A stretch of DNA of 64,000 nt from Saccharomycodes ludwigii (taxonomy: Eukaryota; Ascomycota; Saccharomycetes; Saccharomycodales; Saccharomycodaceae): positions 1,553,501 to 1,617,500 of the forward strand of contig NC_060202.1 of the NCBI RefSeq assembly GCF_020623625.1, written 5' to 3'. Shown here in pieces: positions 29,528 through 38,925 of the stretch. Both the position numbers and the translations under genes were made by a program. Position 1 is the stretch's first letter, and the number at the start of each line of letters is the position of its first letter. The notes beneath the pieces were generated by a model that was not told the origin of the DNA, ran no database searches, and was given only the letters and a program-made list of their open reading frames with translations.

Positions 29528-29961
29528 TAGCATAAACAAAATTGAGGTGAATGTAGTTACATCGTATCGTAGCAGCTTTCAAGGAACTTAAATTATTTGT
29601 AATATTTATATAGCTGTGATTGTCGTTGTTTTCTTACCTAGAGATATGATTATTGGTAATCTTTTTTTTATCTTTTACATTGTCACAGTGCATAGTTTTT
29701 GTTGTTGTTTATTTTATTACAGAGTTAATTAATATCACTTTATACTAAAAGACTTTTTTTTATTTTTTTTTTTTTTTTTTTTTTTTCTTTTCTTTTTTAA
29801 AGTCGTGAAAATTGTATATAAAAATTTTATTAAAATCATTTTTCTTTTTTTTTTTTTTTTAATCCAGTAACACACACAACATTGCTTTCATTTTTATAAT
29901 AAAAGTTTATTGGCATATCTCCCTCATCCCCAGTAAACAATCATACAGTATAAACGCAAAC
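29528..29961. other. BNI5-RPC10 intergenic region
   Basis: About 430 bp with a long T run (29767-29786) and another before RPC10 (29846-29861). No gene. Confidence 0.4.
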
Positions 29962-30174
29962 ATGTCCAGAGAAGGTTTCCAGATTCCAACAAACTTAGAT
30001 GCTGCTGCTACTGGTAGTGCTCAAACTAGACAAGCCACTTTAAAATATATTTGTGCTGAATGTTCCAGTAAGTTATCATTAAGCAAAACAGATCCAGTTC
30101 GTTGTAAAGATTGCGGTCATAGAATTCTATTAAAGGCTAGAACAAAGAGAATGGTGCAATTTGAGGCTCGTTAA
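29962..30174 (+). CDS. RPC10: RNA polymerase I/II/III common subunit ABC10-alpha (Rpb12)
   Basis: This small zinc-binding subunit is shared by all three nuclear RNA polymerases. The product is 70 residues, exactly the yeast length, and nearly identical to it. The Cys4 zinc site is complete (YICAECSS and VRCKDCGH), and the C-terminal tail [13 protein letters not shown] is conserved. It has a single ATG and no intron. It follows DSE2 in direction and order as YHR143W-A follows YHR143W, with the chromosome-XIV-track genes YNL165W-like and BNI5 interleaved. Confidence 0.98.
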   Translation: MSREGFQIPTNLDAAATGSAQTRQATLKYICAECSSKLSLSKTDPVRCKDCGHRILLKARTKRMVQFEAR

Positions 30175-30809
30175 TGGAAAACAGGGAGATATAAAAAAAT
30201 ATTGTGTTATGACTATACCTTTTTCTTTTTTTTTTTTTTTTTTTTTTTTCCCAAATATACTCAAATCATTAATGGTGGAGGTTGTATCATACCTCTTATA
30301 AAATATTTAAAGAAAGAAAAATGCAATATATGGAAGAATAAGCATCACTAAAAGGAAGACATTTCACTTATTGTTGTTGTATTGTATAATGCCTGTATAC
30401 TTATTATTTAAGAACATTTTGAATCAAAAAGCTAAAATTACTAAGAAGGTGCATTTAAGTGTTAAAAAATCAAGTGTCCTTCTTGGTGATATTATTAATG
30501 TTAATCTTGATTTTGTATACAGTGCATTTTTTAAAAGATAATCTTGATTTAGAATGCGTATTTTGATTATCCGAAGAAGAAAAAAAAAAAAAAAAAAAAT
30601 TAAAAAGTGCGTGATAAAAGATAAAGCCATTTTTATTTTTTATTTTTTGTTGGCTATTCAGTATTACTCAAACTTAATTTATATTATACTTACTTCTTTC
30701 TCCCCCCCTCTTTTTATTCGATTTAATATCTTTAGCCTTAGCTGATCTTAATCGTCATTTGAAACCATCGACACCGAAATATATATATATATATATATAT
30801 CCACAAAAA
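30175..30809. other. RPC10 to unknown-gene intergenic region
   Basis: About 635 bp with a T run (30230-30249), an A run near 30580-30599, and an (AT)n run (30779-30800) right before the next start. No gene is seen. Confidence 0.4.
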
Positions 30810-31436
30810 ATGAGTTCTAATACTACACACAATACTATATTAAATAATATTCAGTCCGTTAATTACCAATTTAAGAGTATTCCCTTGGTTTACAAAAAAG
30901 CACGCTGTACAAATGAATATAAAATTGTTTTGTACGATTTGGACGGTAATCTAGTCAATCAGGATCTATTTGTTTCTTCGTTTGAAAAATTAACAGGATT
31001 GATATATAATGGTGCCGAAGAGATGAATAAAGATAATAGAGCTAAGTATAGACGTAAAACTGAACTCAAATTGAACAAAAATAAAACCAAGGAAGGTTAT
31101 GATCATGATCTATTATTACGGACTACAACAATGAAAACTTTAAAAGTTGACAAGCGGTACATACAAAAACATTTAAAAGATATAGAGGTTAAAAAAAATA
31201 AAGCTAGTGAAGTATTTTACAATTTTATAACCAAAGATGAAAATAACAACACGGTATTATTGGAAATAGTAAGTGATGATGAAGATAGAGACGATGCAGC
31301 CAAAAGTGGAAATACAGATTTAGATTTTGAATATAACGATACGAAATTACCCAAGAGGTTTGAAGGAGAAATTTCAATATCTTATGATCAATCAGACCCT
31401 AGAGATAGAGAGCTAATGGATCTTATATCGAAATGA
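30810..31436 (+). CDS. Unrecognised 208-residue protein
   Basis: I do not recognise this protein. The frame is open to a TTG at 30759, but the only sensible start is the ATG at 30810 after an AT run. The 208-residue product is charged, with no signal peptide or membrane segment. A compact N-terminal part (IPLVYKKARCTNEYKIVLYD) is followed by a Lys/Arg-rich helical middle (about 65-130). The tail is acidic (about 150-208; SDDEDRDD, DPRDRELMDLISK). The charge pattern suits a nuclear or chromatin-associated subunit, but that is only a guess. Neither S. cerevisiae track has a gene between RPC10/BNI5 and SKO1/DCD1, so it is either lineage-specific here or lost after the duplication. It lacks the low complexity of a chance ORF. 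Confidence 0.7.
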   Translation: MSSNTTHNTILNNIQSVNYQFKSIPLVYKKARCTNEYKIVLYDLDGNLVNQDLFVSSFEKLTGLIYNGAEEMNKDNRAKYRRKTELKLNKNKTKEGYDHDLLLRTTTMKTLKVDKRYIQKHLKDIEVKKNKASEVFYNFITKDENNNTVLLEIVSDDEDRDDAAKSGNTDLDFEYNDTKLPKRFEGEISISYDQSDPRDRELMDLISK

Positions 31437-32170
31437 ATTAGGGGATATATAGAGATAGTTTGCTTGTGTATTATTATTATTTTTTTTTTTTTTTTTTTTG
31501 GATATGTTGCCCCGTCGGTTTGCATGTGCGAAGTGGCAATATTTTCTTTCCTCGGACTTTGGACATGCGAGAAGAAAAAAAGAAAAAAAAGATAAAAAAA
31601 ATAAAAAAAATAAAAAAAATAAAAAAAATAAAAAAAATAAAAAAAAAATAAAAACCTCTCCACATCTGTTCGGAGATAACATTCGGATATAGAAAGTAAT
31701 AAAATAAAAAAAAAAAAAAAAAAAAAAGAATACGTACATATTATTATTATTATTATTATTTTTTCTCTTTTATGCTTGTTTATCTTTTTTAATCTATCAT
31801 TCCTCTCCCAACTTTGAATTATTTAAATCTCTTCATAATCATTATCTCTATAAATCTATTTTTATTATTAACTAAAGAATAATTGGTGATTAACTATATC
31901 AATAATTGGAACCTATATACACGTTCTCACTATTAGCTGTGTAACATAAGCTATATCACTACAAAGAAATAGGGGAAGAAGAGTTATTCAATCCAATTCA
32001 TTTATTGGTCAAGAAAGGGAAAACACATCAAAAATATAAAAAAAGAAGAAAATAAAGAAGAAGAGGAAAAAAAAAAAAAAAAAAAAAAAATTAAAAAAAA
32101 AAAAAAACTTAAAAAAAAAAACTTAAAAAAAAAAAACTTGAAAAAAAACATTTGAGAAAGTTGAATAACA
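31437..32170. promoter_or_regulatory. SKO1 upstream region, simple-sequence rich
   Basis: About 730 bp with a T run (31481-31499), a run of TAAAAAAAA-type 9-mers (about 31592-31653), an A run (31707-31727) and (TTA)n (31739-31760). The SKO1 leader is an A-rich block (32068-32156). Small ORFs are repeat artefacts. No gene. Confidence 0.5.
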
Positions 32171-33925
32171 ATGTCTACGTTTGATTTAGAACCCAATCCG
32201 TTTGAACAAAGTTTTGCTTCTAAACCTAGTGTCATATCCATAGTCAATAAACCATCCGCCGATGATGTTACTACTACTGTTACCACTAATAATCCCAGCA
32301 ATAGTAAAAATGCCGGTATAACTGTTGCTGATTCCACCTCAAATTATAACGAGAAAAAAAACAATTATAACAATAAAGTTGCCATTACTTCGTCATCAGC
32401 GAATACTTCATCGGCTTTAGAGGCTACAAATTCCCTGATTAACACTGGTAGCACAGTTAATAACATCGAAAACCAGGATTTAGGACCTGCTTCAAGTGCA
32501 CCATTGGTTTCAAACTCGCCTAACCCCATTAGTGTCTCGACAACAAATGCTAGTTCTAATACTAACATTTTAGCACCAGTGATAGATTCCACTAATAATA
32601 CTAACGTAAGTAATCAGAATGATGTATCTGATATTCTGTTGCACGGAGCATCAGTAATAACTAATAATACAACAAACAACAATAATAGTAGACCGATTAT
32701 AAATTCTCCATCTTTATTAACGCCTGGTGGGAGTAGAAAACTGCCATTGCCTATATCAAATAACAGTCCAGGTATGGGATCAGCGGTAGCGTCGGGAATA
32801 TTGAACCCATCATCGTCCACTTTAACACCCTCTACCTTTTTCTTTAGCCTGACACAAGGTAAAAATATATTAACCCCAAACATAGAGAGTAGCATTAGAA
32901 CAGGATTGACACCGGCTATTTTATATGGTGCATCAAACACTGCTACTACCAATAACAATGCTCATAATAACACAATGACTTCATCACTAACCAAAGTTTT
33001 TCCAACTACGCAGGAAGTCTTAACAAAACAACAAATTTTATTTGAAAATAACTCGAGTACTAACAACGGTATTAATGCTACTGGCAATATACCAATTATG
33101 TCTGGTATCATGAATACGGCCAATCCCAATAAAAACAATACAAATACCGATAATCGTACTGGTATTGAAAGTATATTAGGTCTACCTATAGCTACTTCAT
33201 CGCATACAGGACTAACCCCTCAATTAAATAATACTATAAAAAATGTGGCAACAAAGGCCACGGCGGCAGCAATTAGTACAGTTAATGCATCAAGTAATAA
33301 GGTAGCAGAAATGAAACTAGAAGTGCCCAAAAATAAGAGAAAGAGAAGCCGTGCTAGTAGCACCAGTTCGATTACGCAACAAAAAGTTAATGGCACTGTT
33401 AATAAAAATAAGAAATCAAAGAAATCGGAAAATTATGATTTAAATATCAATAAAAATGTTACTGTTGAATCAAAGGTAAAGAAAGAATCAAAGGATAATA
33501 TAGAAGTGCCAGATGAAAAGGAAAAAAAAAGAAGAGAGTTTTTGGAAAGGAACAGGTTAGCTGCCTCTAAATTCAGAAGAAGGAAAAAAGAATATATTAA
33601 AAAAATAGAAAGACATTTAGACTTTTATAAAAATGAGTATAATGATATAACCGAGAATTTTATGAAGCATTTGATAACTGTACCACATTCTGCTGGTTGT
33701 AATGCCGCTTCAGAAAACACGGCGTCTACTGCTTCTTTAATAGATTTGTTAAAGAATGCTGTTATAAGTAAAGATACTCAGTACAGTTTAGGGATAATAC
33801 AAGAAATTGAAGCTGCATTTATGAAGACTGGGTATTATCAAAGAGCAGGTGTTGACCCCACAGTTTTAGAAAAGGAAGATGAAGATTATTATGACGAAGA
33901 AGAGCAAAGAGATAAAAAAATATAA
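32171..33925 (+). CDS. SKO1: bZIP transcription factor Sko1 (ATF/CREB family)
   Basis: Sko1 binds CRE-type sites and represses, or after Hog1 phosphorylation activates, osmotic and oxidative stress genes. The 584-residue product has a long Asn/Ser/Thr-rich N-terminal half. A bZIP follows at about residues 450-500, with basic region FLERNRLAASKFRRRKKEY and a leucine zipper starting IERHLDFYKNEY, as in yeast Sko1. S/T-P sites in the N-terminal half (LLTPGG, TLTPST, ILTPNI, GLTPAI, GLTPQL) are candidate Hog1 targets. The C-terminal tail is acidic. It is upstream of and co-oriented with FMP41, as YNL167C and YNL168C are. Confidence 0.95.
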   Translation: MSTFDLEPNPFEQSFASKPSVISIVNKPSADDVTTTVTTNNPSNSKNAGITVADSTSNYNEKKNNYNNKVAITSSSANTSSALEATNSLINTGSTVNNIENQDLGPASSAPLVSNSPNPISVSTTNASSNTNILAPVIDSTNNTNVSNQNDVSDILLHGASVITNNTTNNNNSRPIINSPSLLTPGGSRKLPLPISNNSPGMGSAVASGILNPSSSTLTPSTFFFSLTQGKNILTPNIESSIRTGLTPAILYGASNTATTNNNAHNNTMTSSLTKVFPTTQEVLTKQQILFENNSSTNNGINATGNIPIMSGIMNTANPNKNNTNTDNRTGIESILGLPIATSSHTGLTPQLNNTIKNVATKATAAAISTVNASSNKVAEMKLEVPKNKRKRSRASSTSSITQQKVNGTVNKNKKSKKSENYDLNINKNVTVESKVKKESKDNIEVPDEKEKKRREFLERNRLAASKFRRRKKEYIKKIERHLDFYKNEYNDITENFMKHLITVPHSAGCNAASENTASTASLIDLLKNAVISKDTQYSLGIIQEIEAAFMKTGYYQRAGVDPTVLEKEDEDYYDEEEQRDKKI

Positions 33926-34388
33926 GAACAAAATAAATGAATTGAAGAAATGGTTATATAATCTATCTAGTATCACCATTATAAAGTGTGGGTAAGTAAT
34001 TATGAGTATAACGATTGGTTATATTTAGCTATCTCTGCATATGATTCAGTATTAATTTTATACATTACATATTTATTTATTTATTTTATTTTTTTTCACT
34101 TTTTCGTCTTTAACTTTAAAAAACGAAAAAGTGAAAAAACGAAAAAGTGAAAAAAAAAAAAAAAAAAAAAAAAAATTCCCAACCATGGCCGGGTATCTTG
34201 ATCGGAAAATTTGAGCTTGTTGACAAAATTGGTGTGTGTTTGACTTGCGACTACAAAAAACGGTCGGATCTAAGAAACTTGTCATTTTATATAAACAAGT
34301 AAAAGTGAAAATCACTTATCAGTACCTTTTACTTTCGTTCTTGTAGCTGAAATAGAAACAAGAACTCATCCCAAAAATCTAAATAAAC
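33926..34388. promoter_or_regulatory. SKO1-FMP41 intergenic region
   Basis: About 460 bp carrying a strong inverted repeat (34091-34139), an A run after it, and the CATGGCCGGGT word (34184-34194) about 195 bp before the FMP41 start. A TATATAAA element is near 34289-34295. No gene. Confidence 0.5.
34091..34139. terminator. 17-bp perfect inverted repeat downstream of SKO1
   Basis: The left arm 34091-34107 and right arm 34123-34139 are exact reverse complements with a 15-nt loop. Each arm holds the core CACTTTTTCGT or its complement. A second copy of the right arm follows directly at 34140-34155, so the left arm can pair with either. Its place 165 bp past the SKO1 stop suggests an mRNA 3' end structure. 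This is a structural observation, not a proven terminator. Confidence 0.45.
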
Positions 34389-35219
34389 ATGCCCCCATCC
34401 TTTGATTATTTATTAAAAGCTCGCAAAGTTATATGTATTGGCCGTAATTATGCCGCTCATATCAAAGAGTTAAACAACGCAACTCCAAAACAACCTTTTT
34501 TCTTTTTAAAACCTACAAGCAGTATCATTACGCCACCAGCCAGTACCCCATCAATTCCAAGTAATACTCTAAATTTTCCAAGGTATCCAATTACTGAAGA
34601 TAATAAACTATCCACCTTCTACAGTTTCCATGGGTTGGATAGCAAAACAGGTGCCAACCCGAGCCCAATTTATATTCCTCAAGGTGTCACTGTTCATCAT
34701 GAAGTGGAATTAGCATTGGTTGTTGATGACTATTTGAGCAATATTCCTGAAAATGTTAATATTCCAATCCATGATGTTATTAGTGGTGTTTCTTTGGCCT
34801 TAGATTTAACAGCACGCAACGTTCAAAATGAAGCCAAAGCTAAAGGGTTGCCTTGGTCAATTGGTAAAGGGTTTGATACTTTTTTACCAATTAGTGAATT
34901 TATTTCAAAGGATAAATTATCAAATACTGTTGATTTTCAAAAATCTTTTGACTTGAAATGTTCTGTTAATGGTCAATTAAGACAAAATGGAAATACAGGA
35001 TTAATGTTAAACAGTATGAGTAAAATTTTACAACATATTTCCATTATGATTAGTTTGGAACCGGGTGATATTGTTTTGACTGGTACGCCAGCCGGTGTTG
35101 GTGAACTTAACCCGAATGATACAATTAACGCAGAATTGTATCAGGATGGTAAACTGCTAACATCCATGGAATATGATTGTGTTCAAAAACCGGGTCCATA
35201 TGTTTACAAAGAAACTTAA
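34389..35219 (+). CDS. FMP41: Fumarylacetoacetate-hydrolase-family protein (Fmp41)
   Basis: Fmp41 is the yeast mitochondrial member of the FAH-domain family, whose relatives (FAHD1 type) act as acylpyruvate hydrolases or oxaloacetate decarboxylases. The 276-residue product (259 in yeast) has the usual order: VICIGRNYAAHIKEL near the N-terminus, the metal-binding HHEVELALVV (about residue 100), SLALDLTARNVQ, LPWSIGKGFDTF, and GDIVLTGTPAGVG near the C-terminus. The acidic metal ligands (Glu-x-Glu and Asp) appear intact, so activity is plausible. It is convergent with DCD1, with only 47 bp between the coding ends. Confidence 0.94.
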   Translation: MPPSFDYLLKARKVICIGRNYAAHIKELNNATPKQPFFFLKPTSSIITPPASTPSIPSNTLNFPRYPITEDNKLSTFYSFHGLDSKTGANPSPIYIPQGVTVHHEVELALVVDDYLSNIPENVNIPIHDVISGVSLALDLTARNVQNEAKAKGLPWSIGKGFDTFLPISEFISKDKLSNTVDFQKSFDLKCSVNGQLRQNGNTGLMLNSMSKILQHISIMISLEPGDIVLTGTPAGVGELNPNDTINAELYQDGKLLTSMEYDCVQKPGPYVYKET

Positions 35220-35266
35220 GGTTATATGTACTGTATATATATATATATATATATATACGTTTACAC

Positions 35267-36394
35267 CTATATATAAATAGTTTTTCTGTTCACATCGTTT
35301 TCCGAGTGCGAAAATTGTCTGACCAAAACGCCAGCTCTTTTAAAAACTTTAAAACTCTCCTGATCCATACTATAACTTTGAGAAAATACAACTTCCTTAA
35401 TCCCTGCCTGTACAATTTTGACAGTGCAAGTTAAACAGGGACACGTATCACAATACAGTGTGGCATTTTCACCAATTCTGTCCCTACCGCTTTCCAACAG
35501 TGCATTTTCTTCTGCATGTAAACATAAACAAGTATGTAAGCCCCCAGACTCGCCATTATTACATCTTGGACAACCACCATCATGACAATTGGTTAAATTT
35601 CTTGGTGTTCCATTGTACCCAGTAGCAATAACTCTACAATCACGCACAATACAACAGCCAACTCTCCTTTTCATACAGTTAGATCTTGACGCAGCCAAAT
35701 TCGCCAACTTCATAAAATAGGAATCCCAAGAGGGTCTAAAGGGACTATTTTTATTCTTGACATTGGTGAATACTTCTAATTTAAATAATTTGTCCTTAAT
35801 AAGATCTACAAGCCCAGTCGAGCTACCTTCGGTTATAAAGAATTTCAGATTAGCATGGTCCCACAATTTTTGGTATTTGAACAAAAACTCGTCAGATTTT
35901 TTCACGAAATTAAAAATTGAAATGTTGTTATCCTCCTTGCATATTTCATCATAATTACATATTTTCTTGGATAAAGATGTGTCAACATGAATATGAAAGA
36001 AGAATGGTCTTTTTTGTAATAGTTGCAAATCCGATAAAGTAAAAATATCATCAATAATAAAATTTTCCTTAAATCTAGCAGTAGCATAATCTAATAATTC
36101 ATTCACGTCAAAAAAAGTTTTGCTTGGAAATGGTGAAGAAAAACTATGTTTTGCTAAGCTACCATTATGATTTACTAGATCTCCCTCGTTTTTATCAATT
36201 GCATTGGAATGGTTACTCTTTTCATTTTCGTTATTTAATTTCTTAATTGGAAAAGAGTAATTGATTTTATAATTTTGTCTGTGTGTTATGCAACCATATT
36301 GTAGGATTTTAAAATCATATTCAGGTGCGGATAATAAGGCTTGAACAACGTTTTCTCTTCCGCCAAGAAAGGTTTCTGAACACCAAATTAACAT
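35267..36394 (-). CDS. DCD1: Deoxycytidylate deaminase (dCMP deaminase)
   Basis: Dcd1 converts dCMP to dUMP, the substrate of thymidylate synthase. The 375-residue product is longer than the 312-residue yeast enzyme because of a longer, less conserved N-terminal half. The C-terminal deaminase domain is nearly identical to yeast: RPSWDSYFMKLA, SNCMKRRVGCCIV, ATGYNGTPRNLTNC, the catalytic HAEENALL (about residue 293) and the zinc site CDTCPCLTC (about 315-323). The extra CPRCNNGESGG loop with its zinc-binding cysteines is also kept. The N-terminus MLIWCSETFLGGRENV resembles the yeast start, so the ATG at 36394 is secure. Orientation matches YHR144C. Confidence 0.96.
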   Translation of the reverse strand: MLIWCSETFLGGRENVVQALLSAPEYDFKILQYGCITHRQNYKINYSFPIKKLNNENEKSNHSNAIDKNEGDLVNHNGSLAKHSFSSPFPSKTFFDVNELLDYATARFKENFIIDDIFTLSDLQLLQKRPFFFHIHVDTSLSKKICNYDEICKEDNNISIFNFVKKSDEFLFKYQKLWDHANLKFFITEGSSTGLVDLIKDKLFKLEVFTNVKNKNSPFRPSWDSYFMKLANLAASRSNCMKRRVGCCIVRDCRVIATGYNGTPRNLTNCHDGGCPRCNNGESGGLHTCLCLHAEENALLESGRDRIGENATLYCDTCPCLTCTVKIVQAGIKEVVFSQSYSMDQESFKVFKRAGVLVRQFSHSENDVNRKTIYI

Positions 36395-37106
36395 TATTTA
36401 TCTTTTTATTATTAAAGATGGGTTAAAAGTATGTATATTTTACAGTATGATTTTTTCCTTTCAAAGAATTTTAAAATTTTTTAACCCAATTTGAGATTTG
36501 GAAATAGTTTTTGTTTGGTTGGATAAAATTGGTTAAAAACGATGCATCCATGGCGCACTGGAATTGCGAGGGTAGATATAACCAAAAAAAAAGAAAAAAA
36601 AAAAGAAAAATAACAAATGATACAATAAAGATTAATTTATTTATTGGAATTGAAACATTAAAAACACATTCTTTCTTTTCCCCCTTTCTTATTTAGTTCA
36701 CATTTCAAATAACTTTCAAAGAAATCTACAGGTATAAAATTTGGTTTCCAGAATTCTGTTAGCTTGAGATTCAACGCTAATAAATAAAAACAATGCTTCT
36801 AATCCGATGAAATTAACACCGAGTGAGAAAAAGAAAAAATTTTTTTTTTTCACAAGCAAACATTTTTTTTTTTTATTTACTTATTAAAAGGAATGAGAGA
36901 CAAAAATTAACACATGTAATGGTCAAGTACCCTTCAAAGTAAATCAAATAATATAGGGAAATTCCTAAAATCGTATATATATTTAAACACCCAACTTTAA
37001 AACTATAAAATACACTTTTGCTAATTTATTTCCGATTCTGATATTTATTATTTGCCATATCCATTTACTCATTGTGTTTTTTTGTTATTACTATATAATT
37101 GAAGCA
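36395..37106. promoter_or_regulatory. Divergent DCD1/PSD1 promoter region
   Basis: About 710 bp with A and T runs (36584-36610, 36838-36851). No gene is seen. No ACGCGT cell-cycle element was noticed. Confidence 0.4.
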
Positions 37107-38720
37107 ATGATATCTGTTAATAATACTTTTTTTTTGAACCCAATTAAGGTTACTCGATCAAGTATATGTATCAGGAATAAAACATCAACTATTCATACAT
37201 CATTAATGAGTAATAAATATTATTCTCCAATTTCCACTCTAATACAATCCAAGTCCGCAAGATTTAAAAATTCTTCGATTCACAGTTATTATAGAAAATT
37301 CTCTACAAGTTCAAGAACACTATCCCCATTACTCGAGAAATATAATTTTGTTGAATTTTACAATAGTAAGAATGTTTATTCTTCTATTACCTACAGATAT
37401 TTTCACCGTGATCCCATTACTAATAACAACAACAACAACCCTGGTATGCTGTTAACTAACAAAAGTAAGAAAGCAATACTTAAGTGGATAATCATTATAG
37501 TGCTTTCCTTATTTGTGGCCTCTATTATATTACCGGAAAACAATAAAGATATTGATGAGGATGATCTTCATGATGGTGATAAAAAATTACAATACCGTCA
37601 TAGAATTAGAATCGTTGCCAATGATTGGATGTTTTTCCTATATTCCACTTTACCATTAAATGCTGCTTCAAGATTATGGGGTCAGGTTAATTCTTTGACT
37701 TTGCCCGAGTGGTTTAGACCAATAGGTTTCAAACTTTATTCCTATGTCTTTGGCGCTAATTTAAATGAAATGCAAGATCCTGATTTAACACATTACACCA
37801 ACCTGAGTGAGTTTTTCTATAGAAATATTAAGCCAGAAACTAGGCCCATTGCTGTAGAAAGTACTATTGTGTGTCCCAGTGATGGAAAAATCTTGCAGCT
37901 AGGTGAAATCGACCCGGTCAATGGAGAAATTGAACAAGTGAAAGGCTTAAATTATTCTTTACAAGAATTTTTGGGCACGCATTCACACCCATTCATGAAC
38001 AAATTGGTTGTGGAGTACGATTCACATGACAAAGATGATGAGAAAATATTTAGTTTTAAATTTGAAGAAGAGGGCGATAAATCTATATCAAGTTCAAAAG
38101 ACAACAACTTAAGCAAGCCTTCAAGCCCTGCTAAAAACTTAAAAGTGTTGAAAGAATTAATTTCTAACGACGTTTTTCCCGGTTCCCCTCAGTTTACAGA
38201 AGATATAAGCAATAAGCAGCAGAATAAATTAATGTTTGCTGTTATATATCTAGCTCCAGGCGACTACCATCACTACCATTCCCCTGTTGATTGGGTTATT
38301 AAATTACGTAGGCATTTCCCAGGTGAATTATTCTCAGTGGCTCCCTATTTCCAACACAATTTCCCCAACTTATTTGTTTTAAATGAGAGGGTGGCTTTAT
38401 TAGGACAATGGAAATATGGGTTTTTCAGCATGACTCCAGTCGGTGCCACTAATGTTGGTTCTATTAAATTGAATTTTGATAGGGATTTGGTGACAAATGA
38501 TAAGCAGCATATACACAATCAATTAAACACCTGTTACGAAGCCAACTACAAAAGTAGTTCTAAATTATTAAATGGTGTTCCAATGTTAAAGGGTGAAGAA
38601 ATGGGTGGTTTTATGTTGGGTAGTACTGTTGTTCTATGTTTTGAAGTTCCAAACTCTTTTAAATACAATGTCAAAGTGGGGGATATAGTGAAAGTGGGCC
38701 AATCTTTAGGAGATATTTAA
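37107..38720 (+). CDS. PSD1: Mitochondrial phosphatidylserine decarboxylase Psd1
   Basis: Psd1 makes phosphatidylethanolamine from phosphatidylserine in the inner mitochondrial membrane. The frame is open to a GTG further upstream, but the first ATG is at 37107 and gives 537 residues (500 in yeast). The N-terminus is basic and Ser/Thr-rich like a mitochondrial presequence. A membrane segment follows (AILKWIIIIVLSLFVASII, near 130-150). The decarboxylase domain shows SLTLPEWFRP, YHHYHSPVDW and FPGELFSVAP. The LGST self-cleavage motif is near the end: cleavage before Ser506 would make the pyruvoyl-bearing 32-residue alpha chain. An acidic Ser-rich insert lies at about 310-350. It is collinear with YNL169C. 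Confidence 0.96.
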   Translation: MISVNNTFFLNPIKVTRSSICIRNKTSTIHTSLMSNKYYSPISTLIQSKSARFKNSSIHSYYRKFSTSSRTLSPLLEKYNFVEFYNSKNVYSSITYRYFHRDPITNNNNNNPGMLLTNKSKKAILKWIIIIVLSLFVASIILPENNKDIDEDDLHDGDKKLQYRHRIRIVANDWMFFLYSTLPLNAASRLWGQVNSLTLPEWFRPIGFKLYSYVFGANLNEMQDPDLTHYTNLSEFFYRNIKPETRPIAVESTIVCPSDGKILQLGEIDPVNGEIEQVKGLNYSLQEFLGTHSHPFMNKLVVEYDSHDKDDEKIFSFKFEEEGDKSISSSKDNNLSKPSSPAKNLKVLKELISNDVFPGSPQFTEDISNKQQNKLMFAVIYLAPGDYHHYHSPVDWVIKLRRHFPGELFSVAPYFQHNFPNLFVLNERVALLGQWKYGFFSMTPVGATNVGSIKLNFDRDLVTNDKQHIHNQLNTCYEANYKSSSKLLNGVPMLKGEEMGGFMLGSTVVLCFEVPNSFKYNVKVGDIVKVGQSLGDI

Positions 38721-38777
38721 TCATTTAATTAATATGTTTAATTTTATCTATGTAGCATATAATTAGCTAAAAATATG

Positions 38778-38862
38778 AAAATAAAAATAAAAATAAAAAT
38801 AAAAATAAAAATAAAAATAAAAATAAAAATAAAAATAAAAATAAAAATAAAAATAAAAATAA
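38778..38862. repeat. (AATAAA)n hexanucleotide microsatellite
   Basis: About fourteen near-perfect AATAAA-type units between the convergent PSD1 and APC1 genes. AATAAA-like words are efficient yeast 3'-end signals, so this may serve both genes. Confidence 0.85.
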
Positions 38863-38925
38863 AAAAAATAAAAGCAGAACAAACTCCATAATTATACAAT
38901 ATTCAGCTATAATATATAAATACAC

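Noticed and set aside
30930-30960. HAD-phosphatase-like DLDGN motif in the 208-residue protein
   Set aside because: The usual Thr/Ser after the Gly is missing, the motif is not at the end of a clear hydrophobic strand typical of the family, and no other HAD motifs follow.
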